Assembly (NCBI RefSeq): GCF_003013475.1
Contig: NZ_PXZO01000046.1
Span: 1 to 41,907 of the forward strand
Direction: 5' to 3'
Length of the DNA stretch: 41,907 bases
Source: Brevibacillus porteri
GTDB taxonomy: Bacteria; Bacillota; Bacilli; Brevibacillales; Brevibacillaceae
In this document: piece after piece, positions 27,523 to 35,503 of the stretch
Layout: every line of letters begins with the position of its first letter
How positions within the stretch are numbered: the first letter of the stretch is position 1
Program-made: the position numbers and the translations under genes
The notes under the pieces: model-generated
What the model was told of the DNA's origin: nothing
What the model saw: only the letters and a program-made list of their open reading frames with translations
The model's database searches: none

Positions 27523-28421
27523 TAACGATATCTCCTTCCCCAAATAAACGCCAACAGGATCGAAAAAGTCCACACAGTCGCCGCAATTGCTAATATGGCC
27601 TGTCCATCTGGCGTGTAGAAATAGAGACGATAGGAATCTCGAAGCAACCCCTGGTTGTAGGGGATCAAACAAATGCAAATCGCTATGACGATAAGCAGGC
27701 TGATCCAAATGGAGTATATTTCACTATCACGCTCATGCTTTTCATCTTGTTGTACAAACATCTCATTCGTTAACCGGTTTAAAGGTGATTGAATATCTTC
27801 TGTTTCTCCTTCCAAACCGCTGGAAATATACGTTGCAAAATCAAAAGCCCACGGATGGTCCAGTCTCTTCGCAAATTGTTCTACTGCCGCAACCGAGTTT
27901 CCCCCATCCGAAAGGCTATTGTTTAGCAGAAGGAGGTCAGGTAATAACTCTTTGGGGCATTCCTCTATCATTTCGCGAAAGGTAAGAACGATGTTTTTGC
28001 GACTGTTATAATAACGGGCAAACAACTCTACGAATCGACAGAAGGAGCTGATTTTTTTATTCATTTGTACGGTATAGCGTGCGTATAGAATCAGTGTTGG
28101 CAGCAAGAAGAATAAGAGAAAAAGCGACAAGGATACAATCATATTTCCTAACAAAATACCCGAGATGAATCCCGCTATCCCGCCAATCATGGATAGTAAT
28201 AAGTACCCTTCTGGTGTACCTCCCACGATTTGACACCAACGCTCACAACGTTCATACATCATGCGCCGGGTTGAATGCCTTAAAAATTTCTCTCTCCATA
28301 CCTCAACTGTACGCGGGAAGAATACGCGTGGACTTCTCCATCCCTTATACAGGTGTAAGCCGAGAAACAGAAAGCCAGAGAAGAGACATAGAAACACCGG
28401 GAAAAGAAATGTGTAAATCAT
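27522..28421 (-). CDS. TadB-like membrane platform protein of the second Tad operon
   Basis: A 299-residue T2SF-type protein. It has an N-terminal span, a central pair of spans (LLLSMIGGIAGFISGILLGN, then LSLFLLFFLLPTLIL), a cytoplasmic helical region, and two C-terminal spans. This matches TadB/GspF layout. The ATG overlaps the stop codon of the motor ATPase gene by four bases. It is clearly paralogous in position, and only weakly in sequence, to TadB of the canonical operon at 37187–38083. Confidence 0.8.
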   Translation of the reverse strand: MIYTFLFPVFLCLFSGFLFLGLHLYKGWRSPRVFFPRTVEVWREKFLRHSTRRMMYERCERWCQIVGGTPEGYLLLSMIGGIAGFISGILLGNMIVSLSLFLLFFLLPTLILYARYTVQMNKKISSFCRFVELFARYYNSRKNIVLTFREMIEECPKELLPDLLLLNNSLSDGGNSVAAVEQFAKRLDHPWAFDFATYISSGLEGETEDIQSPLNRLTNEMFVQQDEKHERDSEIYSIWISLLIVIAICICLIPYNQGLLRDSYRLYFYTPDGQAILAIAATVWTFSILLAFIWGRRYR

Positions 28422-29770
28422 AGCTGCCTGCCTATATCGGTAAGACGTAGCTCTTTCAACACTTCAATGTCTGCTTTGCCGACGTAACACATGTATTCAA
28501 CTAAATGTGGGCTCAGTTGATTTCCCGTCCATTCATAAGCTCCCGTCTGCATGTTGCGACCTACTAGTGGAATAGATTCCACTCGGTTAAAAGATGAATT
28601 CCACTCCGTCGTATGAATGGCATCAATAAAACGGTGACCACTGTTGCGGTATGTAAGCGAATTGACAAAATTGACTGCCCTGCTAATCCGCTCCTGGGTC
28701 AATTCTACACTCCGCCCTCCGTATTGATAAACAAGATCGGTCAAATCATGTAACGCTCTATGCGCAAATCGTTCGTGCATCGCTCCGATTGTAGCGTCCG
28801 TCCCTCTGATTCCGGCATTTATAAAATGGTACGCTTCTATGGGCTCGCGAATTTCTCCAATCAAAATCGTATTTGCGGTTGATCGGTACATGTCTTTGAA
28901 GCAATGCTCTAATTCAATGCCGATTTCCTCCACGTTTTGGAGTTCAATCACTTCACCTGGCCAAATATCACCAAATCGCATCTCATGTTCACTTTCAAAG
29001 ATCGTGACATATTCTGTCTGAGGGTCCTTCAGCTTCATCATACACATCATCAATGTTGTTTTCCCTGCAGCCATCGGTCCAATAACCAGTACATTGCTGC
29101 GTCCGTACACTTGCTGTTCCATTAGCCATTGAATTCTTTCGTCGAAGGCTGGCTGTTGCTGTGTACGGAGTTGGTCGAGTGAAAAGGTAGGCGTTGTAAA
29201 TCGTCTAACCAGAATGGTCGGTACTCTGGAATAAGGGAAAGTAAACATAGTCAGTCTCGCTTTTAGTGAATGTAAGTATCCGCTCAATCTAGGTTTTTTC
29301 TCGTTAAAAGATAGCCCCGCTGTATTGGTCAACTTTTGTTGGAGGGTTTCAACCTCTTTCCAGCTTGGTGTGTAAGAGAGAAATTTTTTGACCCCTTGCT
29401 CCAAGTAGGCAATGTTGCGATTTGCAGAAATTCGCACTTCCTCTACCCACGGAGACAAATGGAGGACCGCATCGAGTATGCCCCACCCGTATGTAGAAAA
29501 GGTGAGCCCTTCGTAACCGTTGACATGCGGCAAAATTTGTTCGGTTACTGGTCGTTGGAGGACTTCCTCAAAATAATGCTGCAAGCGAAGAATAATATGG
29601 TTGTGACTATCACGATCTCCCTGTTCTGCCAAAGCGAGAATTCGCTGCATCTCTAGCTTCTCTTCTCGCGTTTTGCCAAAATGATTTAAATAATCTCTTG
29701 CTGCTTGTTTAATGTCCTCGATGGTTTGGATGCCCGATCCAACTGGTTGTTCTCGTTCTATCCCTCTCAT
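28418..29770 (-). CDS. TadA/CpaF-like secretion ATPase of the second Tad operon
   Basis: A 450-residue VirB11/PilT-superfamily ATPase, the presumed motor. Walker A is GPMAAGKTT (231–239), the Asp box region follows (YVTIFESEHEM), Walker B is ANTILIGEIREP, and a His-containing segment AMHERFAHR follows. These catalytic features are intact. The start chosen is ATG at 29770, sharing a base with the upstream stop (TGATG); a TTG two codons earlier is possible. Compared with the canonical TadA in this window it is shorter and divergent. Confidence 0.88.
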   Translation of the reverse strand: MRGIEREQPVGSGIQTIEDIKQAARDYLNHFGKTREEKLEMQRILALAEQGDRDSHNHIILRLQHYFEEVLQRPVTEQILPHVNGYEGLTFSTYGWGILDAVLHLSPWVEEVRISANRNIAYLEQGVKKFLSYTPSWKEVETLQQKLTNTAGLSFNEKKPRLSGYLHSLKARLTMFTFPYSRVPTILVRRFTTPTFSLDQLRTQQQPAFDERIQWLMEQQVYGRSNVLVIGPMAAGKTTLMMCMMKLKDPQTEYVTIFESEHEMRFGDIWPGEVIELQNVEEIGIELEHCFKDMYRSTANTILIGEIREPIEAYHFINAGIRGTDATIGAMHERFAHRALHDLTDLVYQYGGRSVELTQERISRAVNFVNSLTYRNSGHRFIDAIHTTEWNSSFNRVESIPLVGRNMQTGAYEWTGNQLSPHLVEYMCYVGKADIEVLKELRLTDIGRQL

Positions 29771-30888
29771 CAGCAAAACACCGCACTTTTATCCATATAT
29801 TGTGCCTTAGCAATTTCCTTCAAACTGCTGATGTAGGATTTGGGAGGGAAAAACTCTTCTATTAATACACTGCAGCTCTGATGAGATTGATTGAGCCTGC
29901 TCTCCGAAATTCGTGGTACTACACCGTAGACCGAAACATCCTCCCCGATTCGAAAGGGTTGCCCAGGCTCTAAATGACTGAGCAGAACCTCGCATTTCAC
30001 TCCTCTTTCTCTCCATTTATACAGCCACTCTCTGGCACTATCGATACTAAAGGGATCAGCTCTCACGAATAAAAGATTGCGGTCAACAGTATGAAGCAAT
30101 CGCTGTAGAGTCTCAGACTCAGGAAAGCAGTAACCCCAATCGACGTAGACAAAGTCAAATTGCATGCGAAACACATTAATTAGATTGCTTAATTCTGAGC
30201 TTTTCCATTTGCTAGCAGCATGTGCGTAATACAGATTAGGCAAGTGTGCGCTCTGTTTGCAGACCTTGCTCCAGTTACGCTTGGCAGTTGTTTGTATATC
30301 GATAAAGTCAGGACGAAATGAAGATAATTGATGTTGTTGGAGTTTGAAGAAACGTGTTAAATCCGGCTTAGCGTTATTCATATCAAGTACGACAATTCGC
30401 TTTTCAGGATGCTGTCTCGCTAGTATGACGGGATAATTAATACAAAAGGTAGTAATGCCAGAAGCTCCGTAGCTCAATAAAGCGTAAACCAGCCCCTTTT
30501 CTTTTGACGATCTGATATCTGCACACTCTTGCACAAGGCCTAGAATCAGACTGATTTGATGGCGTATTTCTTCTTGAGATAAATGGGCTGATAACAGGTA
30601 TACATGCTCTAGCTCAGACTCCTCCGCTACCTTCTCAATCATCTTCTCATCCCGATAGAGAGGAACAATAATTAACGGTGAGTTAGGCGGGAGCTGTGCT
30701 TTCAGAGCCGGAAGCCATTCCCAAACGGGAGAGGTGAACATTTCAGAAAAGATCACGGTAGCTTCTGGCATATAAAGCTGCACAAGCCGCGAAAACTCCT
30801 CCGCCGACTCAGCTACCAGTACATCACTGTACACAGGCATATACGTCTTGGCGAGTGACTTCATCGGATAACAAACTAAAATTTTCAT
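29770..30888 (-). CDS. TadZ/CpaE-like protein with degenerate P-loop
   Basis: A 372-residue protein in the TadZ position (after CpaB, before TadA). The first 125 residues form a receiver-like domain without a clear phosphoacceptor. The MinD-like domain begins at about 134 (VYALLSYGASGITTFCINYPVILA). Where Walker A should be (KGGxGKT) it reads SYGASGITT, with no lysine, so ATP hydrolysis is doubtful. Later segments (RIVVLDMNNAKPDLTRFF, FDFVYVDWGY) fit the fold. It may act as a polar anchor or scaffold. It overlaps the CpaB-like gene by four bases. Confidence 0.78.
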   Translation of the reverse strand: MKILVCYPMKSLAKTYMPVYSDVLVAESAEEFSRLVQLYMPEATVIFSEMFTSPVWEWLPALKAQLPPNSPLIIVPLYRDEKMIEKVAEESELEHVYLLSAHLSQEEIRHQISLILGLVQECADIRSSKEKGLVYALLSYGASGITTFCINYPVILARQHPEKRIVVLDMNNAKPDLTRFFKLQQHQLSSFRPDFIDIQTTAKRNWSKVCKQSAHLPNLYYAHAASKWKSSELSNLINVFRMQFDFVYVDWGYCFPESETLQRLLHTVDRNLLFVRADPFSIDSAREWLYKWRERGVKCEVLLSHLEPGQPFRIGEDVSVYGVVPRISESRLNQSHQSCSVLIEEFFPPKSYISSLKEIAKAQYMDKSAVFC

Positions 30889-31673
30889 GACGCTTGCTCC
30901 TTTGAACCCATGATATGACCTACCTGAAGCATCCCATATGACATTGCCTCGCTTACTATCACATACTCCTCGTCTGTCAAATTAAAGCCGATAAAAGCTG
31001 GTAGTGCTGTTGGCTGAACCCGGTAGTCACGATATCGTTTTTCGCCATTCTGCAACGGTTTTTCTCGTGATCCATGAAAGATGGAATCCATCTGATCAGG
31101 CGATGGCAACAAGCTCGGCTTTAATGTATAGATCTCAATACCATTACTGTCCCTCACGCTTGCAAGCTGACTTTCAAATAACAAATCTGCCGTATCATTG
31201 GTTTTTCGAAAATGCAGTGGTGCAGGATAGTCTTGCAGCTCCGAGAGATTCTTGTATTTGACCCAAATTTTCACATGATCGCCTTTGCGTAATTCCGTTA
31301 AAGGATGAATGGATAGTAGGGGGAACTCGTAGCGCGCCTCCCCTTTTTCCGGTAAAAGCTGCGTATCTGTCAGCTTTTCCACTAATAATTGTTCGCCTTC
31401 ATATATAGTCTGCGTGCTCCTTTTCCCCAGAACAGTATCCAAATCACGCGCTGAGCCTGGAAGAATTTCATCCACTTCTTCCTGTACAAGTATCACATCA
31501 TCTTGTGTAATCGGCTCGAAGGCTGATATTTCTTTCCCTGCAGCTACTTTTACAACTGGGGCAAACAGCTTTTCCGCAGCCATCGCGTCAATATATTGAG
31601 TGGCTGCATAAAAGGACGACCCTGCTAGCAGAAACGAAATTAAGCAAATAACAAGTAATGTTTGCTTCTTCAT
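30885..31673 (-). CDS. CpaB/RcpC-like SAF-domain protein of the second Tad operon
   Basis: A 262-residue protein with an N-terminal span (LLVICLISFLLAGSSFYAAT), then a SAF-like domain (VVKVAAGKEISAFEPITQDDVILVQ, GKRSTQTIYEGEQLLVEKL) and a C-terminal domain. In other Tad systems this protein lies at the cell envelope; in Gram-positive cells it would be anchored in the membrane. Its position directly before the TadZ-like gene matches the canonical operon. AAGGAAGG precedes the ATG. Confidence 0.82.
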   Translation of the reverse strand: MKKQTLLVICLISFLLAGSSFYAATQYIDAMAAEKLFAPVVKVAAGKEISAFEPITQDDVILVQEEVDEILPGSARDLDTVLGKRSTQTIYEGEQLLVEKLTDTQLLPEKGEARYEFPLLSIHPLTELRKGDHVKIWVKYKNLSELQDYPAPLHFRKTNDTADLLFESQLASVRDSNGIEIYTLKPSLLPSPDQMDSIFHGSREKPLQNGEKRYRDYRVQPTALPAFIGFNLTDEEYVIVSEAMSYGMLQVGHIMGSKEQAS

Positions 31674-32548
31674 AACATCCTTCCTTTATAAGCATGAATC
31701 AATGACTGAAACTCAATCTCTTCCTCTGGGAAAAGCTCCAATAGTAGGTTGGCTTTAGCACTTGCCATTGCTGTTTTCTCTCCATCCATCAACGGAATCA
31801 TGTCAGTTACCTGTGCAGCTCCAGGCTGCTGATCCCATAATGAGAGCGTTCCTTCTACTTTTTTCATAATGCTTGTCCGAGACAATTGGCTATTCCACTT
31901 GTTTGCTATCATTTTTATTTTTCTTCTTTCTGTCTTCCACCAAGCAGGGGCTTGATCTACCAGGAACAAACGGGTAAGTCTAGCCAAATCTGCATCAAAT
32001 ACTACCCATATTTCGTCGGCATGCTCAAAAATTTGTTTAGAGTAGAGATCATTCCAGTAGGAAGAAACATCAATGACAACAAGGGGACTATCCTTACAAA
32101 TCCGTAGTAACCAGTTGGCTGTATCTGTTTGAGAAGATTCGTGCTGAAGTTTTGCTGGGGAATCTATCTGGATGCGAAGATGGTTATTCTGCATGAGGAG
32201 CGATGGTGTAGAAGAATCTCTTACTTGTTGTCGAACTCTACGTTCAAAATCAAGTGCAAAATAATAATAGGAAGTCACTTTTGGTAACTCGCAAAGGGTG
32301 ACAGGAATGCCTTTTCCTGACCATGCATACGCTAGGTTACTTGCAAGAAAACTAGCTCCAGCCTGTGCATACAAACTCATAACAGCAATACATTTACGCT
32401 GATACGACTCCTGTTGCTCAACTATTTGTGGCGAAGCAAGCTTTTCTTTAAGCACTCTCCAATGCCGCTCTTCCTCAATTGACTGTGAAAACTCCTGTTG
32501 CTCCAAATCTCGGAACCTGGAGACAAAGCGGCTCATTTGGTGAAACAT
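31670..32548 (-). CDS. MinD/CpaE-like protein lacking a functional Walker A motif
   Basis: A 292-residue cytoplasmic protein with no membrane span. The segment CIAVMSLYAQAGASFLASNLAYAWSGKGIPVTLCEL has the pattern of the first strand, P-loop and helix of ParA/MinD ATPases, but the P-loop (58–73) has no lysine. Later LVVIDVSSYWND and EIWVVFDADLARLTR match the later strands of the fold. This is a second pseudo-ATPase of the operon. The assignment is by pattern only. ATG at 32548 follows the 254-residue gene by two bases. Confidence 0.65.
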   Translation of the reverse strand: MFHQMSRFVSRFRDLEQQEFSQSIEEERHWRVLKEKLASPQIVEQQESYQRKCIAVMSLYAQAGASFLASNLAYAWSGKGIPVTLCELPKVTSYYYFALDFERRVRQQVRDSSTPSLLMQNNHLRIQIDSPAKLQHESSQTDTANWLLRICKDSPLVVIDVSSYWNDLYSKQIFEHADEIWVVFDADLARLTRLFLVDQAPAWWKTERRKIKMIANKWNSQLSRTSIMKKVEGTLSLWDQQPGAAQVTDMIPLMDGEKTAMASAKANLLLELFPEEEIEFQSLIHAYKGRML

Positions 32549-32550
32549 GA

Positions 32551-33315
32551 TTATCCCACCTGGGAATCATTTGATTTATTTTTACTGGCAATGTATTTCT
32601 CAAATTTCTCAACCATCTCTCGAACAGTGAGGGACTTGCGATGATAATAGTATATTTTGCGCAGCCGCTCTCGTTCCTGAGCTGTCATTTCTGGTCTCAC
32701 TTTCATGGCTAGCTCGATTAACAGAGCGAGCTCGACGTTGTTAGGTCTTCCTCTTCTCGGTGGATTGGCAAATAGCTCCTGCTGCTTTTTATTAAATGCG
32801 TTTGGGTACTCTACCAGCCACATGTCTACCAACGTTTCAATATCTTCATGTGTACGTACTCCAAGCTTCATCAAGTATTTAAAATATGTGGGGATGGGAC
32901 GCTCACGTATCTGCCCATTTTGCCAACGGGCAAGGAATCCATTTGGCATAGTAAGGAGCTTGGTTACGTCCCGGATGAGTGCTATCCGATTGGGCGATTG
33001 ATATTGAACGACTGCTTCCTTTACTAGCGTAAACAAAATGTCATGATAACTGACGCCTTTATACCCGCTTCCATACTCTGTGATGTACCATTCCTCAACT
33101 GCTCGATCAAAATCTCTCCGGCAATTCGATAACTGAAGCTGATTCAGATGCTCATAAAACTCTTCCAGATCATACTGAACCATAAACTCTTCCTGGTAAT
33201 CTCCAAAAACAAAAGCAATAAAGGATTCCTTAAACTCTTCCAATGACAACAATGTCAGCTTGTTTGTCTCCTCATAGCAGCGGTTGACTAATTCGATTGC
33301 ACTCTTTGCCAACAC
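32551..33315 (-). CDS. Unknown protein (254 aa) with an AT-hook-like motif, first gene of the second Tad operon
   Basis: Not recognised. It is charged and helical with no membrane span. Near residue 190 it has PPRRGRPNN, the core of an AT-hook, followed by a helical, basic C-terminus (ERERLRKIYYYHRKSLTVREM). It could be a DNA-binding regulator, but that is a guess. It begins with GTG at 33315 behind GGGGG, downstream of a TATAAT and a short dyad. It starts the run of about 14 same-strand genes with gaps or overlaps mostly under 30 bases. Confidence 0.75.
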   Translation of the reverse strand: MLAKSAIELVNRCYEETNKLTLLSLEEFKESFIAFVFGDYQEEFMVQYDLEEFYEHLNQLQLSNCRRDFDRAVEEWYITEYGSGYKGVSYHDILFTLVKEAVVQYQSPNRIALIRDVTKLLTMPNGFLARWQNGQIRERPIPTYFKYLMKLGVRTHEDIETLVDMWLVEYPNAFNKKQQELFANPPRRGRPNNVELALLIELAMKVRPEMTAQERERLRKIYYYHRKSLTVREMVEKFEKYIASKNKSNDSQVG

Positions 33316-33338
33316 GTCAATATACCCCCATTTTCCTT

Positions 33339-33384
33339 ATTATAGAGCGATAGATATTCTCCAACAGCATTCTCGACTCGTCGA
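33339..33384 (-). promoter_or_regulatory. Putative promoter and operator-like dyad of the second Tad operon
   Basis: On the minus strand a perfect TATAAT (33344–33339) precedes the first gene by about 23 bases. Upstream lies a perfect dyad, TCGAC-GA-GTCGA (33384–33373), flanked by ATT and AAT. No good -35 is visible at the right distance, which fits an activator-dependent promoter or an unusual sigma factor. A GCCTG/CAGGC hairpin lies further upstream (about 33396–33411). Whether the dyad binds a protein is not known. Confidence 0.4.
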
Positions 33385-33463
33385 ATCTTATTTAGCCTGA
33401 TAAACCAGGCATTTCGCTTTATGGGTCGCCTCACACGCACCCGTGCAAGGCGATTAAGAGAAC

Positions 33464-33742
33464 CTACTCAGTTACAAAGTAAAGTTCTTCTCCGGTCGCG
33501 AAAAGAAGAGCGATCCTTCCCCCGCGCTCCATGACGGTTGGAGCATTCTCCATTACAATCAGTCCGTCATTGAGTACTACTCTGTCTCCAAATCGATGTA
33601 CGGATTCGATCTGGAACGCTCCCTGCGGAACTCTTTCCACTGAAAGATACCTGCCGGGTTTGTGCTTCTGGTAGCGTACTTGTCGCCCTAGAAGCTGCTC
33701 CACGGATGCTGAGCATTTCTGGTGAGCCTCTACTGTTGCCAT
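33464..33742 (-). CDS. Unknown protein (92 aa)
   Basis: Not recognised. It is 92 residues, without membrane span or signal peptide, and alternates hydrophobic and charged residues as a small beta-barrel would (RVVLNDGLIVMENAP, RIALLFATGEELYFVTE). AAGGAGG lies eight bases before the ATG. It stands between the two Tad-like operons, about 110 bases from the first and 150 bases from the second. A large nested inverted repeat lies in its leader. Confidence 0.7.
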   Translation of the reverse strand: MATVEAHQKCSASVEQLLGRQVRYQKHKPGRYLSVERVPQGAFQIESVHRFGDRVVLNDGLIVMENAPTVMERGGRIALLFATGEELYFVTE

Positions 33743-33766
33743 ACGCAACGCCTCCTTCTCTCACCT

Positions 33767-33816
33767 GTAGAGTACGGCCGTTTCATCTGCTTATAAGCCT
33801 ATGAAACTATCTCTAC
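33767..33816 (-). repeat. Nested inverted repeat in the leader of the 92-aa gene
   Basis: Three coaxial arm pairs are visible: GTAGAG (33767–33772) with CTCTAC (33811–33816), GTTTCAT (33780–33786) with ATGAAAC (33801–33807), and the inner palindrome GCTTATAAGC (33789–33798). No T-run follows on the minus strand, where the ribosome binding site comes ten bases later, so it is not a standard terminator of the canonical Tad operon. It could be a regulatory RNA hairpin or a double operator. Confidence 0.5.
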
Positions 33817-33850
33817 CGTAAAAAAAGACAGCAGGGTTGTGCAAATATTT

Positions 33851-34573
33851 TTATAACTCTTCCCAATAAGAGGGATCACTAAGTTCGGGATACATTTCAG
33901 TGACCATATCAAATGGTGAAAAGTAGAGTGTATCGACGAGAATCTTGAGTTTATATGTTTTCAGGAGCGTATATGCTCTCTCTGTTTTGCTGAAGATACT
34001 TGGCAGTTGACGCAAATCTGTCAGCTTTAGTAGATGCCTGCACATATAGTCGACGCAAATTTTTGCCCGTTCCTCACCCTTTATGCTCTGAAAATAAGAT
34101 GGGGGAAAATGACGTCTTATGCCTGAAAGCACTTCTTGGTAAACCCATAGCACTCGTTGCTCTTCTGAAAGCCGAGGTAAATACGGATAAGCAAATTCGA
34201 CGAAATAATACACATCCTCAGCCTTTGCCTCGATAGGCGGTTCAATAAATTCCCTTACTAAATGCAGCTTCAATTCTTTAACATCTTGCAAGCTCAATTC
34301 ACGCCGCGCCTGCTCTGGCGTCCATCTTTTCACATTTTCAATCGCATATCTGACAACTAATTGGACTTTTTGCTTACGGTACTGCACATCTTCGAACTCA
34401 TACGGGGAAAAACGCTTTTGCTCTCCGTTAAGAATTCGTTTGTACCGATCGACTATTTTTGAAGGCACTGTCATCTCACTCCTATCCCCATTTCTGGAAT
34501 ATACTACTAAATTACCATGCGGGATTAGGACAAAAATAACAGTACCTTTGTTCAAAATTGTGACTTTATTCAT
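33851..34573 (-). CDS. Unknown protein (240 aa) made of two internal repeats, end of the Tad operon
   Basis: Function unknown. After an N-terminal beta-rich part (1–35) come two repeats of nearly 90 residues: 44–132 (YKRILNGEQKRFSPYEF ... EFAYPYL) and 145–231 (YQEVLSGIRRHFPPSYF ... EMYPEL). They share the pattern Y-x2-(I/V)-L-(N/S)-G-x2-(K/R)-(R/H)-F-x-P-x2-F and a terminal Y-P-x-L. There is no signal or membrane span. The start overlaps the TadG-like gene by eight bases, which places it in the Tad operon. Confidence 0.75.
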   Translation of the reverse strand: MNKVTILNKGTVIFVLIPHGNLVVYSRNGDRSEMTVPSKIVDRYKRILNGEQKRFSPYEFEDVQYRKQKVQLVVRYAIENVKRWTPEQARRELSLQDVKELKLHLVREFIEPPIEAKAEDVYYFVEFAYPYLPRLSEEQRVLWVYQEVLSGIRRHFPPSYFQSIKGEERAKICVDYMCRHLLKLTDLRQLPSIFSKTERAYTLLKTYKLKILVDTLYFSPFDMVTEMYPELSDPSYWEEL

Positions 34574-35075
34574 AGACTCCAGACTGGGAGACTCTGTTCA
34601 TTTTTACAAACAGCTCATCCCAAAATACAGGTATATTCTTCTCAACCTTTACTTCTAAATGATAGATTCCTTGCAAGTACAAATAAGGCCGTTCACCTTT
34701 TTGGTGAATGACAGAGACCCCATCACTTGTCCCCTCCAGATTCGGCCTGTTTAATCTCCAAAGAATCCCAGCTTCTTCACGTGCCCCGCGAATGATATCT
34801 GCATCACGCCGTTCTGCTTCTTCTGTTGTCGCAAACAATCTGATTTGCTTATCACCGTTTGAATCCTCGTATTCCCATTTTCCAGCCGCACGCGATCCTT
34901 TGGTAATCAGATCTGCTGTATGTTGCATCTTCATTTTTAGATAATCTGTCTGCTCCAAAAATAACAGGATAGAGAGCAGGCTGCCTAAGCAGAAGAGAAA
35001 GAAGAGCATAGTAATCATGGTTGCCCCGCGCTCTTCCCTCACTCGAAACAAAAAATGGTGTAACTGATCATTCAT
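34566..35075 (-). CDS. TadE/TadG-like pseudopilin of the canonical Tad operon
   Basis: A 169-residue protein with the TadE/G start: a charged stretch ending in a glycine (REERGATMITMLFFLFCL), one membrane span to about residue 42, a helical linker (KMKMQHTADLITKGSRAAG) and an exterior domain. Its position after TadE and the overlap of four bases support a minor pilin role. It is shorter than true TadG and has no von Willebrand domain. Confidence 0.75.
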   Translation of the reverse strand: MNDQLHHFLFRVREERGATMITMLFFLFCLGSLLSILLFLEQTDYLKMKMQHTADLITKGSRAAGKWEYEDSNGDKQIRLFATTEEAERRDADIIRGAREEAGILWRLNRPNLEGTSDGVSVIHQKGERPYLYLQGIYHLEVKVEKNIPVFWDELFVKMNRVSQSGVYE

Positions 35076-35503
35076 TGCTTCTCCTCCGCATTTTCAACCA
35101 TCATGTGATAGCTTTCGGTTATCTCGTATAATTCCCCCGTAGCGAGAAGCCGAAATGAAACTGTTGCTTCAGCTTTTACATGACTGCCTTTTCTCCAGCC
35201 GTTCCCATCAAGCTCCAGCTGCACATCTTTGTGAAGGACTCCAATACCTTGTTCTAATTCTGATGTACCTCGCTCTTTCGCATGGAATTTGGCCAACCCG
35301 AAATTGGGCTGCACTGCAGCAATTCTCCCTGCCTCATACGCAGCCGCCAATGCCTTTTGCTTGTTGTACATCATGCTGAATTGGTCAAAGGAGAATACGA
35401 TCAAGATCCAAACTAAAGGAAACACCAAAATAAACTCAATCATTTGGCTGCCTCGCTCATCTTTCACCCTCGCACGTATCACTCGTCCCATGCGTGTGAT
35501 CAT
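35072..35503 (-). CDS. tadE: TadE-like pseudopilin
   Basis: A 143-residue membrane protein. The N-terminal KDERGSQMIEFILVFPLVWILIVFSFDQF is the TadE-like motif (charged, glycine, then Glu within the span), followed by QKALAAAYEAGRIAAV and a small exterior domain. The start is ATG at 35503, overlapping the prepilin peptidase stop codon by four bases; the frame is open to 35755 only because it runs inside that gene. Confidence 0.85.
   Translation of the reverse strand: MITRMGRVIRARVKDERGSQMIEFILVFPLVWILIVFSFDQFSMMYNKQKALAAAYEAGRIAAVQPNFGLAKFHAKERGTSELEQGIGVLHKDVQLELDGNGWRKGSHVKAEATVSFRLLATGELYEITESYHMMVENAEEKQ

Noticed and set aside
27523..27708. N-terminal extension of the TadC-like protein
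   Set aside because: It overlaps the TadB-like gene by 187 bases. The ATG at 27522 overlaps its stop codon and has AAGGAG upstream.
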